Assembly: GCA_027422505.1 (NCBI GenBank)
Contig: JAPQWV010001071.1
Coordinates: forward strand, 1-64,000
Reading direction: 5' to 3'
DNA length: 64,000 nucleotides
From: Craterostigma plantagineum
Taxonomy: Eukaryota > Streptophyta > Magnoliopsida > Lamiales > Linderniaceae
This document shows, one piece after another, positions 11,211 to 22,759 of the stretch; the stretch's first letter is position 1; the number at the start of each line of letters is the position of its first letter. The notes under the pieces were generated by a model. The model saw only the letters and a list, made by a program, of their open reading frames with translations, was not told where the DNA came from and made no database searches. Both the position numbers and the translations under genes were made by a program.

Positions 11211-12869
11211 GGATTTTTCTTCTTTTTCTTTTATGACATTGCGTGTGCTTGCGTAGTTGTGTGTGTTCATTCGCTTAATAACTATGTTCTAGTTAATCTT
11301 ATGACTACTTCTTTTTGTGTCTATTGCTCTCTAGCTAGCGCCAGGATACTCATAATGGATTACCACACGACTTTCACGCGCCAAATAAACAAACTACGTC
11401 ATGACCACGTCAGGGGAGTCCCGTTCTTTAAACTCTTTTTCATTCCCTTTACGTTGGGGACAACGTCTTATTTAAGTGTGGGGAGGGGAATTTTAGTTTT
11501 GAAAAATTACGTGAAAATTTTTAAATTTTTTGACGTTTCCGTGAGTCGTTGAGTCGTTGGAAAGGCATGGATTACTGAATCAGGCATGATTGTTTGCGCT
11601 TATCTCGAGTTGGTCTGCATTCTATGAAATTCTGTGAGCAATTAGGATATGCATGACTGATTGAATCTTGTCTGCCTGAATAGATATAGCACTGTTTTGA
11701 GAGATCTGTACACATAACCCTGTTTCGTGTGAGAGTTTTGAGCCTGACGAGCTTATGCTCATTTTTCTTGGTTTTGTGACGTGCCTAGTCTATATCTCTC
11801 TAGAACTTGCCTGTCTGATGCGTGTTGAAAATTTGGGTGCATTAGTGTGAAAATGATGAGGGCAATAGGAATCAAGTCCAGGGCCAAAATTTTCTTAATC
11901 ATGACGAACCCCATTAGTTAGCCACGTTGAGCCTGAGCCTATCGTTGCTTACCTCGTATGTTATAGAAGCCATTGACCCGAATAAACCTCCAGAGATTTT
12001 ATGAGCTTGAGTTGATTAGAATAGAGCAGAAGTCGAACTGAGAGTTACCCGTTTCAGTGTTTGGTTTGTGTTCTTCTCTGCTATTCATGAAATGACTCGT
12101 GCCTTACTTGACCGTTTTCTGAAATGACCCATCCCTTGCACAAGCCTGCCCATAACCCTTTGGCAAGATATAGGTCTCGGTAATAAGTATCCCTAAGTAC
12201 ACGGCATTCGCTGTGACGATGTATTATTTGCGACAAAAGCCGAACCTTGATGTTTTTTAGGGAATAAGGGCAGTGCACAAAAGTAGTAGAGCTTAACTAA
12301 GGTGGAAGGGCAGAAAATGAAAGGGAACTGAGTTGGGAGGGTCGAGCAGAAAAGTCTAGAATTTCGGAGCAAGAACGTCGAGTCTTATGTTGGGACTGTG
12401 TGACTGTCTGTTTGATCATGCTGTGTTCTTTGATAATTTTTTGATTACGTGTCCTAGCTCTAAGTTTAAGTGTTCATATGCGTGTCGCTTCATGATCTTT
12501 CGACCCGTTTCCCCGAAAGAACCCCAGATTTTATACTAGTCACTTTGAATAGTAGAGATACGATTAGCTTGCGAGTTTCTGGTAGGGGCTGGACTAGTGC
12601 ACGAATTGAGCGACTCATCATATTGCTACCCTATACACTTGAGTGAATTGAGTGAAACCTTGTGAGGTATAGGTCTCGAATTGCAGCGCTAAGGAAGTTT
12701 AGGCTGACAGTGCAGGTCATTAGTGCAGCGTCCATGATTGCTTGCTTGAATTCGTTTCGTGCTTTCCATGCTTTGATGATAAATTGCGAACAATCGTGCC
12801 GTTATCCTGATTAGATGCCTTCTTTGTATTCTAATTTACTTGAGGACAAGCAAATGCTTAAGTGTGGGA
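11211..12869 (+). other. Athila 3' untranslated region with two purine-rich tracts
   Basis: No gene is seen. AAGTGTGGGGAGGGGAATTTT at 11475-11495 is a strong polypurine-tract-like sequence far upstream. AAGTGTGGGA at 12860-12869 directly abuts the 3' LTR and is the probable functional PPT. It is preceded by GAGGACAAGCAAATGCTT, a usual Athila 3' end. Confidence 0.7.
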
Positions 12870-14343
12870 TGTTGATAAACGTATTTTAATGCGTTTATCA
12901 TAGTATTTATTTGGGGTATAATATAACCTTAGCAACGAATTTATGCATTTATTCGGCATATTTACACTTATTCTTATGTTGAAGGAGCTTAGGACGAGTT
13001 TCGTGCGGAAAAACGAGCGAAAACGGGGCAAAACGGTGCAAAAATGAAGAACGCTGCCGGGTGTCACGGCCGTGACTTCCCTATGCACTTGGCCGTGACA
13101 CCGACCAGAGGCCGAAGTTGAAGACACTGCCTAAGGTCACGGCCGTGACGGACCTTGCACCAAGCCGTGACAGGAGGCAGAGAGTTCGATAGATGATGGT
13201 CGCAGCCGTGAAAAGACCTTGCACCAAGCCATGACAGGTGGCAGAGAGTTCGATTTAAGATGGTCACGGCCGTGACCAATGATTGCATTTGGCCGTGACC
13301 TTGTGCAGAGAGATATGCGCGTGGACTCGGTGATGGTCACGGCCGTGACGACCCATGTCCCAGGCCGTGACCGTTACTTAAATTCCTATAAAAAGCCCAA
13401 ATTCGATCCAGAAAGGGGCACGATTTACCAGAGATCAAACCTAATCACCCTAGAGACGAAAATTAGCAGAAAAGAATGCAGACACGCGTCCCGGAGCGCA
13501 AGAGAGACGGATCATCGACGAGATCACGCCCAACTTAACGAAGAATCTTCAATGCTTCCATCGCAGATCATCCGTATACCAAGAACATGAATTCTTCTTC
13601 GCCCTTATCCTTTATTTCTTTCGTTGTGTTCTCGTCTATCATGCGTAGGTAAATCCCTTTTGTGTTTGGGATTAGATGAACGCTAGGATTAGTCGTACTT
13701 AAGACGTATGTTTATCGTGATTTGCGTATTCTGACTATTTATTGTTCTATGAAATTGCTTCTTCGCTTTAATACGTCTATGTGTTAAAGTGAATGCATGG
13801 AAAATCGTTTAGGGCGACAGCTAAACAACGATTAGGCCGTCGAGAAGATAGGATCCGGGTATAGGGCAAAAGCAAATACTCGATCCTCGCTATTGTAATT
13901 ACTGAATTTTAGATCCCCACGAGCGTTTAGGGCGACAGCAAATTCGCGAGTGGGTAGGAAGATTACTGCGATTTAGTCAAGAATCACGTCGGCACGATAT
14001 TTCATTGTCTTAGGCTATCACACCTAGCGGGATTCGAATCCCGAGCACATTTTTATCATCTGAAGCTTCGTATCAGTTCGAAGCGTGTTCTTTGAGTTTC
14101 TAGTTGATTTAGGAGCGGTCTGCTAGGTTCGTCAAACAACTTGCGTATTTTATTTAGGTTATATATCGAGTCGATAGGTCATTACTAGTACTTGATTTAT
14201 TCCTCGTGTTAGATACTCGTTTACTCGCTTTACTACACTACTAACGATAGGTCCACTGCCTATCGCACGTCGGTGACAGTAAATTAGTATTCGTTTTAGT
14301 TATCACTTGTCGCACTTTTCATTCACACACCACATGTCGATCA
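12870..14343 (+). repeat. 3' LTR of the Athila-type element
   Basis: 1474 bp, TGTTGATAAACG to CATGTCGATCA, matching 1405-2882. It is followed by the target duplication GTGAG at 14344. Palindrome copies at 13063, 13136, 13263 and 13336 are exact; the one at 13199 is degraded. Confidence 0.92.
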
Positions 14344-14348
14344 GTGAG

Positions 14349-14640
14349 TCAAGCTTCTTCCATAACTCCTCAGCCAAGGTCTCCGTTGGCACCTTGCGAA
14401 GCACGCCGTAAGACGAGCATAGGATCAGAGCTGCATAAGCTTTTTCTCTGATCTTTTTCTTTGCACTTGGAGTCAAATTGGCCGGTTCCATCTCCTCCAG
14501 CCCCTTTCTCCACGAGCACAACCTTCATTTTGAGCTTCCACGGCCCAACGTTCGACCCATTGAATACCTCCATCTCAAACCTCGTGGCTGCCATCGATAA
14601 AAAATCCGAGCTCTCGTCCACGCTTACGCACCAATTGTTG
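14349..14640 (-). pseudogene. Copia element A: gag N-terminus
   Basis: On the minus strand a gag start region is readable: MAATRFEMEVFNGSNVGPW (about 14595-14540), then KKIREKAYAALIL, and the break at EELWKKLDSL by the insertion site. The order, strand and reading continue at 1399. After the gag start, the minus-strand sequence ATTGGTGCG (about 14626-14634) occupies the primer-site position, as it does in element E. One internal frameshift near 14520 is present. Confidence 0.75.
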
Positions 14641-14880
14641 ATCGAAGACCACAGTTAAGATCGTGATTCAATATATTTTCGGTGTATGCTAATTGTTAGG
14701 ATCGATTCAAGCTATATCGAGCTTAATGGGATCGAAACCAGCAATAGAAATACACACACTCTGAAACAGGATTTTACGTGGTTCGGGTGAACTTCAGCCT
14801 GTGTCAGGAACCGAAACCTTGTACCATTTCATGCGTTTACACGAATTCATATTTGTGCATAATTTATTTCATGACATATA
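14635..14880 (-). repeat. Probable 5' LTR of copia element A, first part
   Basis: On the plus strand this begins TGTTGATCG next to the primer-site position and includes TTTTACGTGGTTCGGG, a motif common in copia LTRs. It is cut at 14881 by element B. The remainder should follow 20674, but its far end was not recognised because the partner LTR lies outside the window. Confidence 0.5.
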
Positions 14881-15287
14881 TGAAAAAATATGGATGAAGA
14901 GTAGATCTACGATTCAAACTAGTTCAAAGAGTACTTTTATACAGAAATCGGTTTTTATCCAAAACAAAGAACTGTAAATGCAAAGATCCAAAGTTAGATC
15001 TTATCAAGACACCAGAAGCAGCGAGAATCTGCTCACTAAAATATAGCTGTATGCTAAAATTACAGCAGAATAGCAAAAAAAATCAAAAGGGGAGAACAAG
15101 CTCTTTAGGGTTTGTATGTTGTTGCTGTGTGTGTTGAATCGCTGCGGCTTGTGACGATAAGTTAGCTTTATAAGGGTTTCAACATAACCCTCATAGAATT
15201 GGGCTTGGTAGATGATGGGCTACTTGATTAAGCCCATACGCATATTAGGCCCAAGAGCGTGAAACCCATTAGTTCCAGCTTTTAACA
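14881..15287 (-). repeat. 3' LTR of copia element B
   Basis: 407 bp, plus-strand ends TGAAAAAATATGG and CCAGCTTTTAACA. It aligns with 20254-20674 except for a patch at about 15210-15265. Confidence 0.9.
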
Positions 15288-15289
15288 CT

Positions 15290-16800
15290 CCCCCTCGCTT
15301 CTTGGACCGAATACATCGAACATTCCTAGCTTCCTGCAAAGACGAATGTGTGCCTCTTTTCCAAGGGCCTTTGTTAAGACGTCAGCTAATTGGTTAGTAG
15401 AAGACACAAAATGCGTTGAAATAATTTGTTAGTAATATACTGTCGAACCAAATGACAATCGATTTCGATATGCTTTGTCCGTTCGTGGAAGACCGGATTA
15501 TCGGCTATCTGCAAAGCAGCTTTATTATCACAGTATAAATTCACAGGAGTAATATTAGTAATGCGAAAATCTTTAAAAATACCAACAATCCATATAATCT
15601 CACAGCAAGTCTGAGCCATTGCTCTATACTCAGCTTCAGCTGAGGATTTAGACACGGTCCTTTGCTTTTTACTTTTCCATGACAACAACGAATTCCCAAG
15701 GAAAATACAATAACCTGTAACAGATCTACGGTTATGGGACATGCAGCCCAATCAGAATCACAAAACGCATTAACCTTAAAATCATCAGTTTTGGAAATTG
15801 AAATTCCATTACCAGGACTGAGCTTCAGATATTTTAAAATGCGACAAGCGGCGGAAAAATGTGACACCTTTGGTGAGTGCATAAACTGACTAAGACATTG
15901 TACAGCGTATGATATGTCAACTCTAGTATTACACAGATATATCAGTCTACCAAGCAGCCTCTGAAAATGAGTAACATTATCAAAAGCTTTATCATTTTCA
16001 TAATCCCTTAGTTTCAAATTCTGCTGCATTGGGGTGCATTTAGGTTTACAACCTAACATTCCAAATTCTTCAAGTAACTCAAGAACATATTTTCTTTGAT
16101 GCAAGATAAATGACTCAGCTGTTCGAATAACCTCAATACCAAGAAAAACTTAAGAGTCCTAGATCCTTAATACCAACGTCTTATGCAACAGCTTTTTAAT
16201 CCTATCAATTTCATGGACATCATTACCACTGACAATAATATCATCAACATATACAAGCAGATAGACACACTTATCATCATCATACTTATAAACATGGAAT
16301 AATCATGCATGCTTTGCTCAAACTGATTTTCTTTCAAGAAATCAGTTAACTTTTCGTTCCACTTACGTGGTGCCTGCTTTAGTCCATACAACGATTTTTT
16401 TTAACGACAAACTCTAGAATCAGATTTATCATAATACCCTTCGGGAAGATTCATAAAAACTTCTTCAGACAAGTCACCATGCAAAAACGCATTATTAATA
16501 TCAAGCTGAAATACAGGCCAATCATTATTAACAGCTATGGACAACAACACACTTATAGTTACCATCTTAATAACAGGCGCAAAAGTTTCCTGAAAATCAA
16601 TACCCTCACGTTGATTATAACCTTTAGCGACTAAACGTGCCTTATACCGATCTAAAGTACCATCAGAATTATATTTTATCTTAAAAATCCACTTGCATCC
16701 TATTGGTTTTCTACCAGTAGGTAAATCTACAACGGCCCATGTATTATTCTCACATAATGCATGCATTTCCCTATCCATGCTAATTTCCAATCACTATTTC
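15290..16800 (-). pseudogene. Copia element B: reverse transcriptase and RNase H
   Basis: The RT start is open at 16790-16401 with [33 protein letters not shown] and [23 protein letters not shown] follows at 16391. The YVDD-type box near 16250 is readable only after a shift. The frame resumes at 16104 (LEEFGMLGCKPKCTPM, RLIYLCNTRVDISYAV), then RNase H ([33 protein letters not shown]) to about 15400. At least three frameshifts disable it. Confidence 0.88.
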
Positions 16801-16859
16801 TAATTGCATCTTCAACTGAACTAGGAATAAAACTGCATGTACTATCTAAATTATGTACA

Positions 16860-18560
16860 AACATTCGATCATCTGACTACAAGAATGAGTAATTGACAGC
16901 TTTATGAATAGGATGCTTAGTAGAATACTTGTTAATGTCACAAAGATAATCACTTAGATAAGCAGGACGCTTTACCGATCTCTTGGGCCTACCAAGCGGG
17001 TTTCCTTCATTACTGTCAACATCACTTGTATTCTGGTGGTCATGATCTGAACTACCTATACCAACATCACCAGTATTCTGCAATTCTAGATCTGAACCAC
17101 ATGTATCTAAGATGTTATTTGTGGTCTCAGACTCGCTGTTATTACCAGCTGAATTAGGAGTACGCGGGACAAGAGTATCATCATTGACCTCTTGATAAGA
17201 TATGTTAGAATCAGGTGAAATAAAGAAAAGCGGATCTTGAAAAACATCTACGGCAGCATCATTAAATTTATGCAAAAAAGGGAAAATAGTCTCATAAAAC
17301 TTGACATCACGGGAAGAAAAAATTTTATTGCTTTCTAAATCATAAAGCTTATAAGCCTTTTTATTCTCAAAATATCCCAACATCACAGCCTTCACAGCTC
17401 TTTGATCAAACTTACTTTCTTTAGTCAAATTTGTGGCATAACAAAGGCAACCAAAAACCTTCAAATGATCATAAACTGGTTTACAATTAACAAAACTTCA
17501 AAAGGACTTTTCCAATTTAGAACTGAAGAGGGCAATCTATTTATCAAATACACAGAAGTCATAACACATTCTTTCCAAAAATTCAGAGGTACGCCAGACT
17601 GAAAACATAAGGATCTAGCAACATTTAACAAATGCCGATGCTTCCTTTCTACTACACCATTTTGTTGTGGGGTAAAGCACAACTAGTTTGATGTATTAAA
17701 CCTTTCTATTAACAAAGCTTTGAAAAACAGAACTAAAAAATTCAGCACCATTATCTGTTCTAAACAATCTTTATTTTTTTTGAAAACTGGTTTTTAATTA
17801 GCTTGAAGAAATTTTGACAATTGCAAAAAGTTTCAGACTTGGAATTTTGAAAATACACCCAACATGCTCTTGAACAATCATCTACAATTGTTAAAAAATA
17901 TTTTTTTCAGCATTCTCTACACTAAAAGGTCCCCATATATCAAGGTGCACAAGATCAAACACCGAATCAGTTTTCGTATCACTTAAAGGAAAAGGATTTC
18001 TGGTCTGCTTAGCTTTATGGCATGTATCACATGGATCAGAATTTTTAACGCTAGAACATTTTAAATCACGAGATAGCAGTTTCAAAATTTGATCAGCTGG
18101 GTGTCCTAATCGTTTATGCCATAACACAGAGGAAGCAGAGTTATTTACTACGTTATAAACTGTACCATTTTTTTGCTGGTTCTCTTTTAATGCAGTACAG
18201 ACCTTCAGAAGCCTACCAGTCCCCAGCAACCTTGAAGTTTTTGGGTCCTGTATAAGACACATAAATCTTTAAACAAAACAGTACAATTATTATCATGTAT
18301 AAGTTTAGAAACAGAGATTAAATTGCAGTGAAAATCAGGAACAACTAAAACTCCACTCAATTTCAGTCCACTAGACAATATCAGCTCACCAACATGCTTA
18401 ACTAAGATTTTAATACCATTCGGCAATCTAACGCTCAAGTTTCTATCTGCAATTTCAGACACTTTTTCCAAACAATCAAGCGAGCACACAACATGATCTG
18501 TAGCACCTGAGTCAACTATCCATCAACGATTATAATCTTTCGAAAAAGAATTGACACAGA
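16860..18560 (-). pseudogene. Copia element B: protease and integrase
   Basis: The protease DSGAT box lies near 18510, followed by LSGVLVVPDFHCNLISVSKL. The GAG-pre-integrase zinc domain is at 18120-18010 (WHKRLGHPADQILKLL ... CDTCHKAKQTRNPF). The integrase core gives LVHLDIWGPF near 17950 and [17 protein letters not shown] at 17680-17620. The post-integrase text is [12 protein letters not shown] and [15 protein letters not shown]. Stops at about 17700-17890 interrupt the core. Confidence 0.85.
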
Positions 18561-18779
18561 CACCTGTCAAAATGTCTGAATCGCCTTGACTCGATTCCGA
18601 ACAGTTCAACAATCTTATCAACTTGCTGTACTGTTCCTTAGATAGATTAGGCACAACAGGATCAGAAACAGCATTTACAGTGTCTACCTGACAAGCAAAT
18701 TTGTTTGATTCCTATTCCAATTATTCTTTTTATTATATTTATTATTCTTCCCTAAGTTGCTATTATTTGCATCCCAATC

Positions 18780-19610
18780 AGGATAACCAACTAATTTAAA
18801 AACACTTATCAACTGAATGACCTTTAACACCACAATGCGTGCATGTAAGATTTGGATTGTTCACTTTATTTATAGACTTACTAACAAATATAGGTACAGA
18901 TTTTTCAGCAGATTGTGCTATATTTCTATGTGACTCTTCCATGCAAATCATATTGAATGCATGCATAACATCAGGAAGTGGATCATACATAAGAATATTA
19001 CTTCTAACAGCATGATATGAATCATTTAAAACCATTAAGAATTCCATCAATCTAGACTCACTCTCTATCTTAGAATTATGCACAGAAGCATCACAAGAGC
19101 ATGGTTTAAAACAGACAAGAGCATCATACTCATCCCATAGATATTGTAACTTAGAATAGTAAACTGAAGCAGAATCACTTCCTTGTCTAGCACTAGCAAT
19201 TTGCTGTTTTAAAGTATATAATCTAGATCCATCTACTTAAATGTTTTTTCAAGTGACTCCCAGACCTTTGAAGCAAGTTTAGCATAGATGAACCTATTTC
19301 TAAGTTCTAAAGAAAGAGAATTCAACAACCATGTAAGAACCAAAGCATTACAACGTTCCCATTCAAGACCAGCATCAGGATCAGTAGGTTTATTTATCTT
19401 TCCAAGCACGAAATCAGATTTATTCTTACTAGTGAGCACAAGAAGAATCGAATTAGACCATGCGGCATAGTTTTCACTTCCAATGAGACTAATATTGGTA
19501 ATATTTGTCACAGCTAAATCATGAGGGTTCAAAGACAGAATATTTTTACTACTGTCAACCTCCTTTGAGGCAATGTGGTGGGAAATGGACTCATAAATGT
19601 TTAGCTTGTT
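18780..19610 (-). pseudogene. Copia element B: gag
   Basis: Frame 19532-19233 reads SLIGSENYAAWSNSILLVL and LVLTWLLNSLSLELRN, a Retrotran_gag/UBN2-type N-terminus. It is closed by KVWESLEKTFK. No in-frame ATG is seen upstream of it, so the start is lost or shifted. Frame 19083-18796 carries LMEFLMVLNDSYHAVRSNI and a complete CCHC knuckle CTHCGVKGHSVDKCF. Confidence 0.85.
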
Positions 19611-20253
19611 TTCTCGAAATCACAGAGACAATGGAAACGAAAGTTCAGAGTGCAGTGATAATATGATGCGATACACAGAACACAAGTTATAATTTTTATA
19701 CTAAGGGACAGAGACAGGAGTTTGAGAGATATCACCAAACGTCCGATTGGAGCAAAGGCAGTAATTTCTCAGCTGTTGGCTATGCGTCAACACGTCGTCA
19801 AGGTGCCTTCAGAATGGCATAGGTATTTGACAGCAGATTTGGTATCCTTCTCGGTTACGCTAGATCTGAAAAGAAACACCTCAAAAAATATTATCAGATT
19901 CAAGAGTCGAAGCGAGGAGAGAACGCCTTAAGAGAATATTATTCAGATCTATCACTTGCTCGTCACCAATAAGGACAGAGCTTCGAATCTATTTCAAAGT
20001 CTGAAAGTGTACTTCTTCAAACCCTAAAACCGTTTGATATCTTCGTATAACTAGGTTGAAAGATCTCTAAACAGTTCCGACACAAAACACACTGCAACTT
20101 CAGATCTAAAGGATTTCAACGCTATAAAAGCTGAAAGACCCAACAACGAGGAACTGTACGTGATTTCAAAACAGAAAAATCGTAACAGCAAGGGCGATTC
20201 AAAAGTTAGGATTTCGAAGTAGTTCCAAGAGCAGATCTATCTCTCTGATACCA

Positions 20254-20674
20254 TGAAAAAATATGGATGAAGAGTAGATCTACGATTCAACTAGTTCAAA
20301 GAGTACTTTTATACAGAAATTGGTTTTTTATCCAAAACAAAGAACTGTAAATGCAAAGATCCAAAGTTAGATCTTATCAAGACACCAGAAGCAGCGAGAA
20401 TCTGCTCACTAAAATATAGTTGTATGCTAAAATTACAGCAGAATAGCAAAAAAAAATCAAAAGGGGAGAACAAGCTCTTTAGGGTTTGTATGTTGTTGCT
20501 GTGTGTGTTGAATCGCTGCGGCTTGTGACGATAAGTTAGCTTTTATAAGGGTTTCAACATAACCCTCATAGAATTGGGCTTGGCAGATGATATATATAAA
20601 TCGCTGAGGTGTGAAGCCCTCATAGAACTGTTGAATCGCTGCGGCGTGAAGCCCATTAGTTCCAGCTTTTAACA
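20254..20674 (-). repeat. 5' LTR of copia element B
   Basis: 421 bp. Primer site TGGTATCAGAG (minus) lies directly to its left on the plus strand. It matches the 3' LTR except at about 20588-20645, where the text is replaced by a partial copy of its own upstream sequence (GTTGAATCGCTGCGGC). Confidence 0.9.
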
Positions 20675-21000
20675 ATATATATAAACGATAGTGATATTTG
20701 ACTGAGGTATCATAAGATATTAGCATGAAAATAAGTAACTAAGAAACTTTATTAATAAGAAGTTTTCGTGGGAAATAGATTAGGTTGGAGAGTTTTCGCA
20801 CATATGCATATAGGGGCTAAAACGTGTACGCACACTTCGAGGATTAGAAAGTTTTTCGTGGTAGGTCCATGCATATATAAGTAAACTAATAATTAATTCA
20901 AGGAAGGATTTTTTAATTAAATAATGTAAAAAAATATATTTAATGAATTAGGGTCATTTTTTGGAAGATTTAACAAAATAGGGTATTTCGAGGTTAATAC
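20675..21000. other. No gene seen; possible remainder of element A LTR
   Basis: AT-rich sequence beginning with the ATATA target duplication of element B. No coding signal was seen. It may include the rest of element A's 5' LTR, but no boundary was recognised. Confidence 0.4.
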
Positions 21001-21108
21001 TAGCGACGCCGCCCCCATTAGGGGCAGTGCTCTCTTTTTATTTTTTTTTTAATTTTATTAACGTCGCCGCCATTAGGGGCTAATTTTTAAGGTCGCACCT
21101 GGGCGACC

Positions 21109-21150
<42 letters not shown>

Positions 21151-21595
21151 TGTTTTTCTTATTTTAAGTTATTTTATAATTATTAATTATATAATCCACC
21201 AAATCATAAATCATCGTTATTTCATGTGATTTTACATAATAAAAATTAATAAACGCATCTAATTTATTGTTTGTTTCACGACGACTAAAATGATATGGAT
21301 ATCTTATATCTATATTTGAATTTGTTATTTTATAAATTAAATAAACTTAAATTGGAACAAATCTAAAAGACAATTAAATATTTCCAATATTCGAAAAATA
21401 TAAGATATGCAATCATTTTTAATCGTCGTGAAACAAAAAATTAAGTAGAGGCGTTTATTAATTTTTATTATGTAAATCACATGTGCGTTGCCCCTCATCG
21501 TTATCTCACGTGATTTTAAATGTGCGTCGCCCCTCATCATTATTTCAGGTGATTTAGAAATGATGGCGCCTCTCAGCGACGCTCTTTTAGAAATT
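21001..21595. repeat. Composite short repeats: GCGACGCC units, TC microsatellite and a fold-back
   Basis: Two copies of a GTCGCCGCC..ATTAGGGGC-like block lie at about 21003-21027 and 21061-21083. A (TC)n tract covers about 21113-21147. An inverted repeat has arms at about 21223-21325 and 21385-21484 (outer ends CATGTGAT and ATCACATG). A ~40-bp tandem duplication starting TGTGCGT(T/C)GCCCCTCATC covers 21483-21563. The inverted repeat alone is a plausible MITE of ~260 bp; no target duplication was identified. Confidence 0.7.
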
Positions 21596-22359
21596 GGATG
21601 AGGAACGACTGAGCACCCTTTGTGTTTCCACCAACACGAAAGTTACCCCCTATATGTCTACTACAACTCTCATGTTTACACCTTAGCCTGATTCTCACTC
21701 ATATGGAAGATAAATCTCGAGAAGATGCCTACTTGAAGCCTGAAATCTGCTATTTATAAGCTAGAGTCACACTTTGCTTGTGACTTCCGATTGATCTCTG
21801 CCGTTAATCAAAATTGATCCGACGATGCACAATGCACGTGTGATGAAGCATAAAACGTGTGACACTTCTTTTAGTGATTTCCTGCCTTTAACGAGAGCCC
21901 TCCGATCTTGATCCGACGTTCGAGAGTTTTCATTCTCATGATTAAATCTCATTTAATCTCGGCCATCGATCTTACTTCGCGTGCCATCCGACGAACCACA
22001 TTCAAACATGTGATCTTTAAATCTCAGCCGTTTGATCACTCGCGAACTGGATCGAACGCTCCACATAAAAGGAAGATGATTACAAATTATTTCTTCAGCT
22101 CCAATCGATCTGCTCCAGCTGAGCTTTTTCCGGCCAACCTCCGGCGTTGCTCCGGTGAGTTTAGGCTCGCATTCTTCAACACTAAAGGTGAGACTTTGTC
22201 CATAATAAGGTAAAATTGTCAAATACTTAATCATGGGCTTTTCTTGAATTCTCGTTGGCGTGAGCTTTATTGTATGGTCATGATTCGTCAACATGTACAG
22301 GTAAGTGGACGGTCATGATTTGGCCACGTATACAGCTACACGGTTGATTCTAGTTCGCC
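21596..22359. other. No gene recognised
   Basis: Mixed sequence without a convincing coding frame. Short frames here (for example on both strands at 21900-22290) show no family resemblance. It may be upstream U3-like sequence of the LTR remnant that follows. Confidence 0.35.
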
Positions 22360-22680
22360 CGAGCCTAAAATACTCAGCTATAAATAGTCTAGTTATAAGT
22401 CATTGTATCATCGAAAACAATAACTTCATCTATATTAGCAAAATACACAGCATATACAAGTATTGCGAGAAAAAATATTTAGTGGGTTTCTAAGTCTCCT
22501 ATTGTAAGAGAGATAAAGCTAGTTTTCTCCTTACGGTATAGAGTTGTAACTCCTAAATTACCCACAGTAAAATTTTCTTACCTTGCCCGTGGTTTTTTGC
22601 CCCGACTTTGGGGTTTTCCACGTAATTTTCGGGTGTCACTTTTATTTTTATGTCTGTTCTACAAAAAGTGGTATCATAAG
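22360..22680 (+). repeat. Copia-type LTR remnant with primer site
   Basis: A TATA-like CTATAAATAG at 22379-22388 is followed ~280 bp later by the plant copia R/U5 pattern (CCCGTGGTTTTTTGCCCC, GGGGTTTTCCACGTAA), TGTTCTACA, and AAGTGGTATCATAAGC, a degenerate initiator-Met primer site. No gag or pol follows, so the internal part is gone. The left end of the LTR was not found. Confidence 0.6.
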
Positions 22681-22759
22681 CCTTATCTATGATATTGGGA
22701 ATGATTGTAAATCAGAAACGCTGCAGTTTGAAGTATTTACAGCTCGACGATTCCTTCCT

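Larger units (their letters stand above)
1405..14343 (+). mobile_element. Athila-type Ty3/gypsy retrotransposon, full length but decayed
   Basis: A 12.9-kb element bounded by two ~1.48-kb LTRs and a perfect 5-bp target duplication GTGAG (1400-1404 and 14344-14348). It has an Asp-tRNA-like primer site, gag, protease, RT/RNase H and integrase in gypsy order, then a long 3' region with a third ORF resembling the Athila ORF family. Size, primer site, the 'FLGGNP'-like end of pol and the AAGTGTGGG motif before the 3' LTR all fit Athila. Many frameshifts and stops make it non-autonomous now. It inserted into the gag gene of copia element A. The LTRs differ at many sites by substitutions and small indels, so it is clearly older than element G. 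Confidence 0.9.
14881..20674 (-). mobile_element. Copia element B, nearly full length, decayed
   Basis: 5.8 kb with LTRs at 14881-15287 and 20254-20674 and a 5-bp target duplication ATATA on both sides. The polypurine tract (plus CTCCCCCTCGC at 15288-15298) and the primer site TGGTATCAGAG (minus, ending at 20253) fix the minus orientation. Gag, protease, integrase, RT and RNase H follow in copia order. It sits inside the presumed LTR of element A. Confidence 0.9.
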
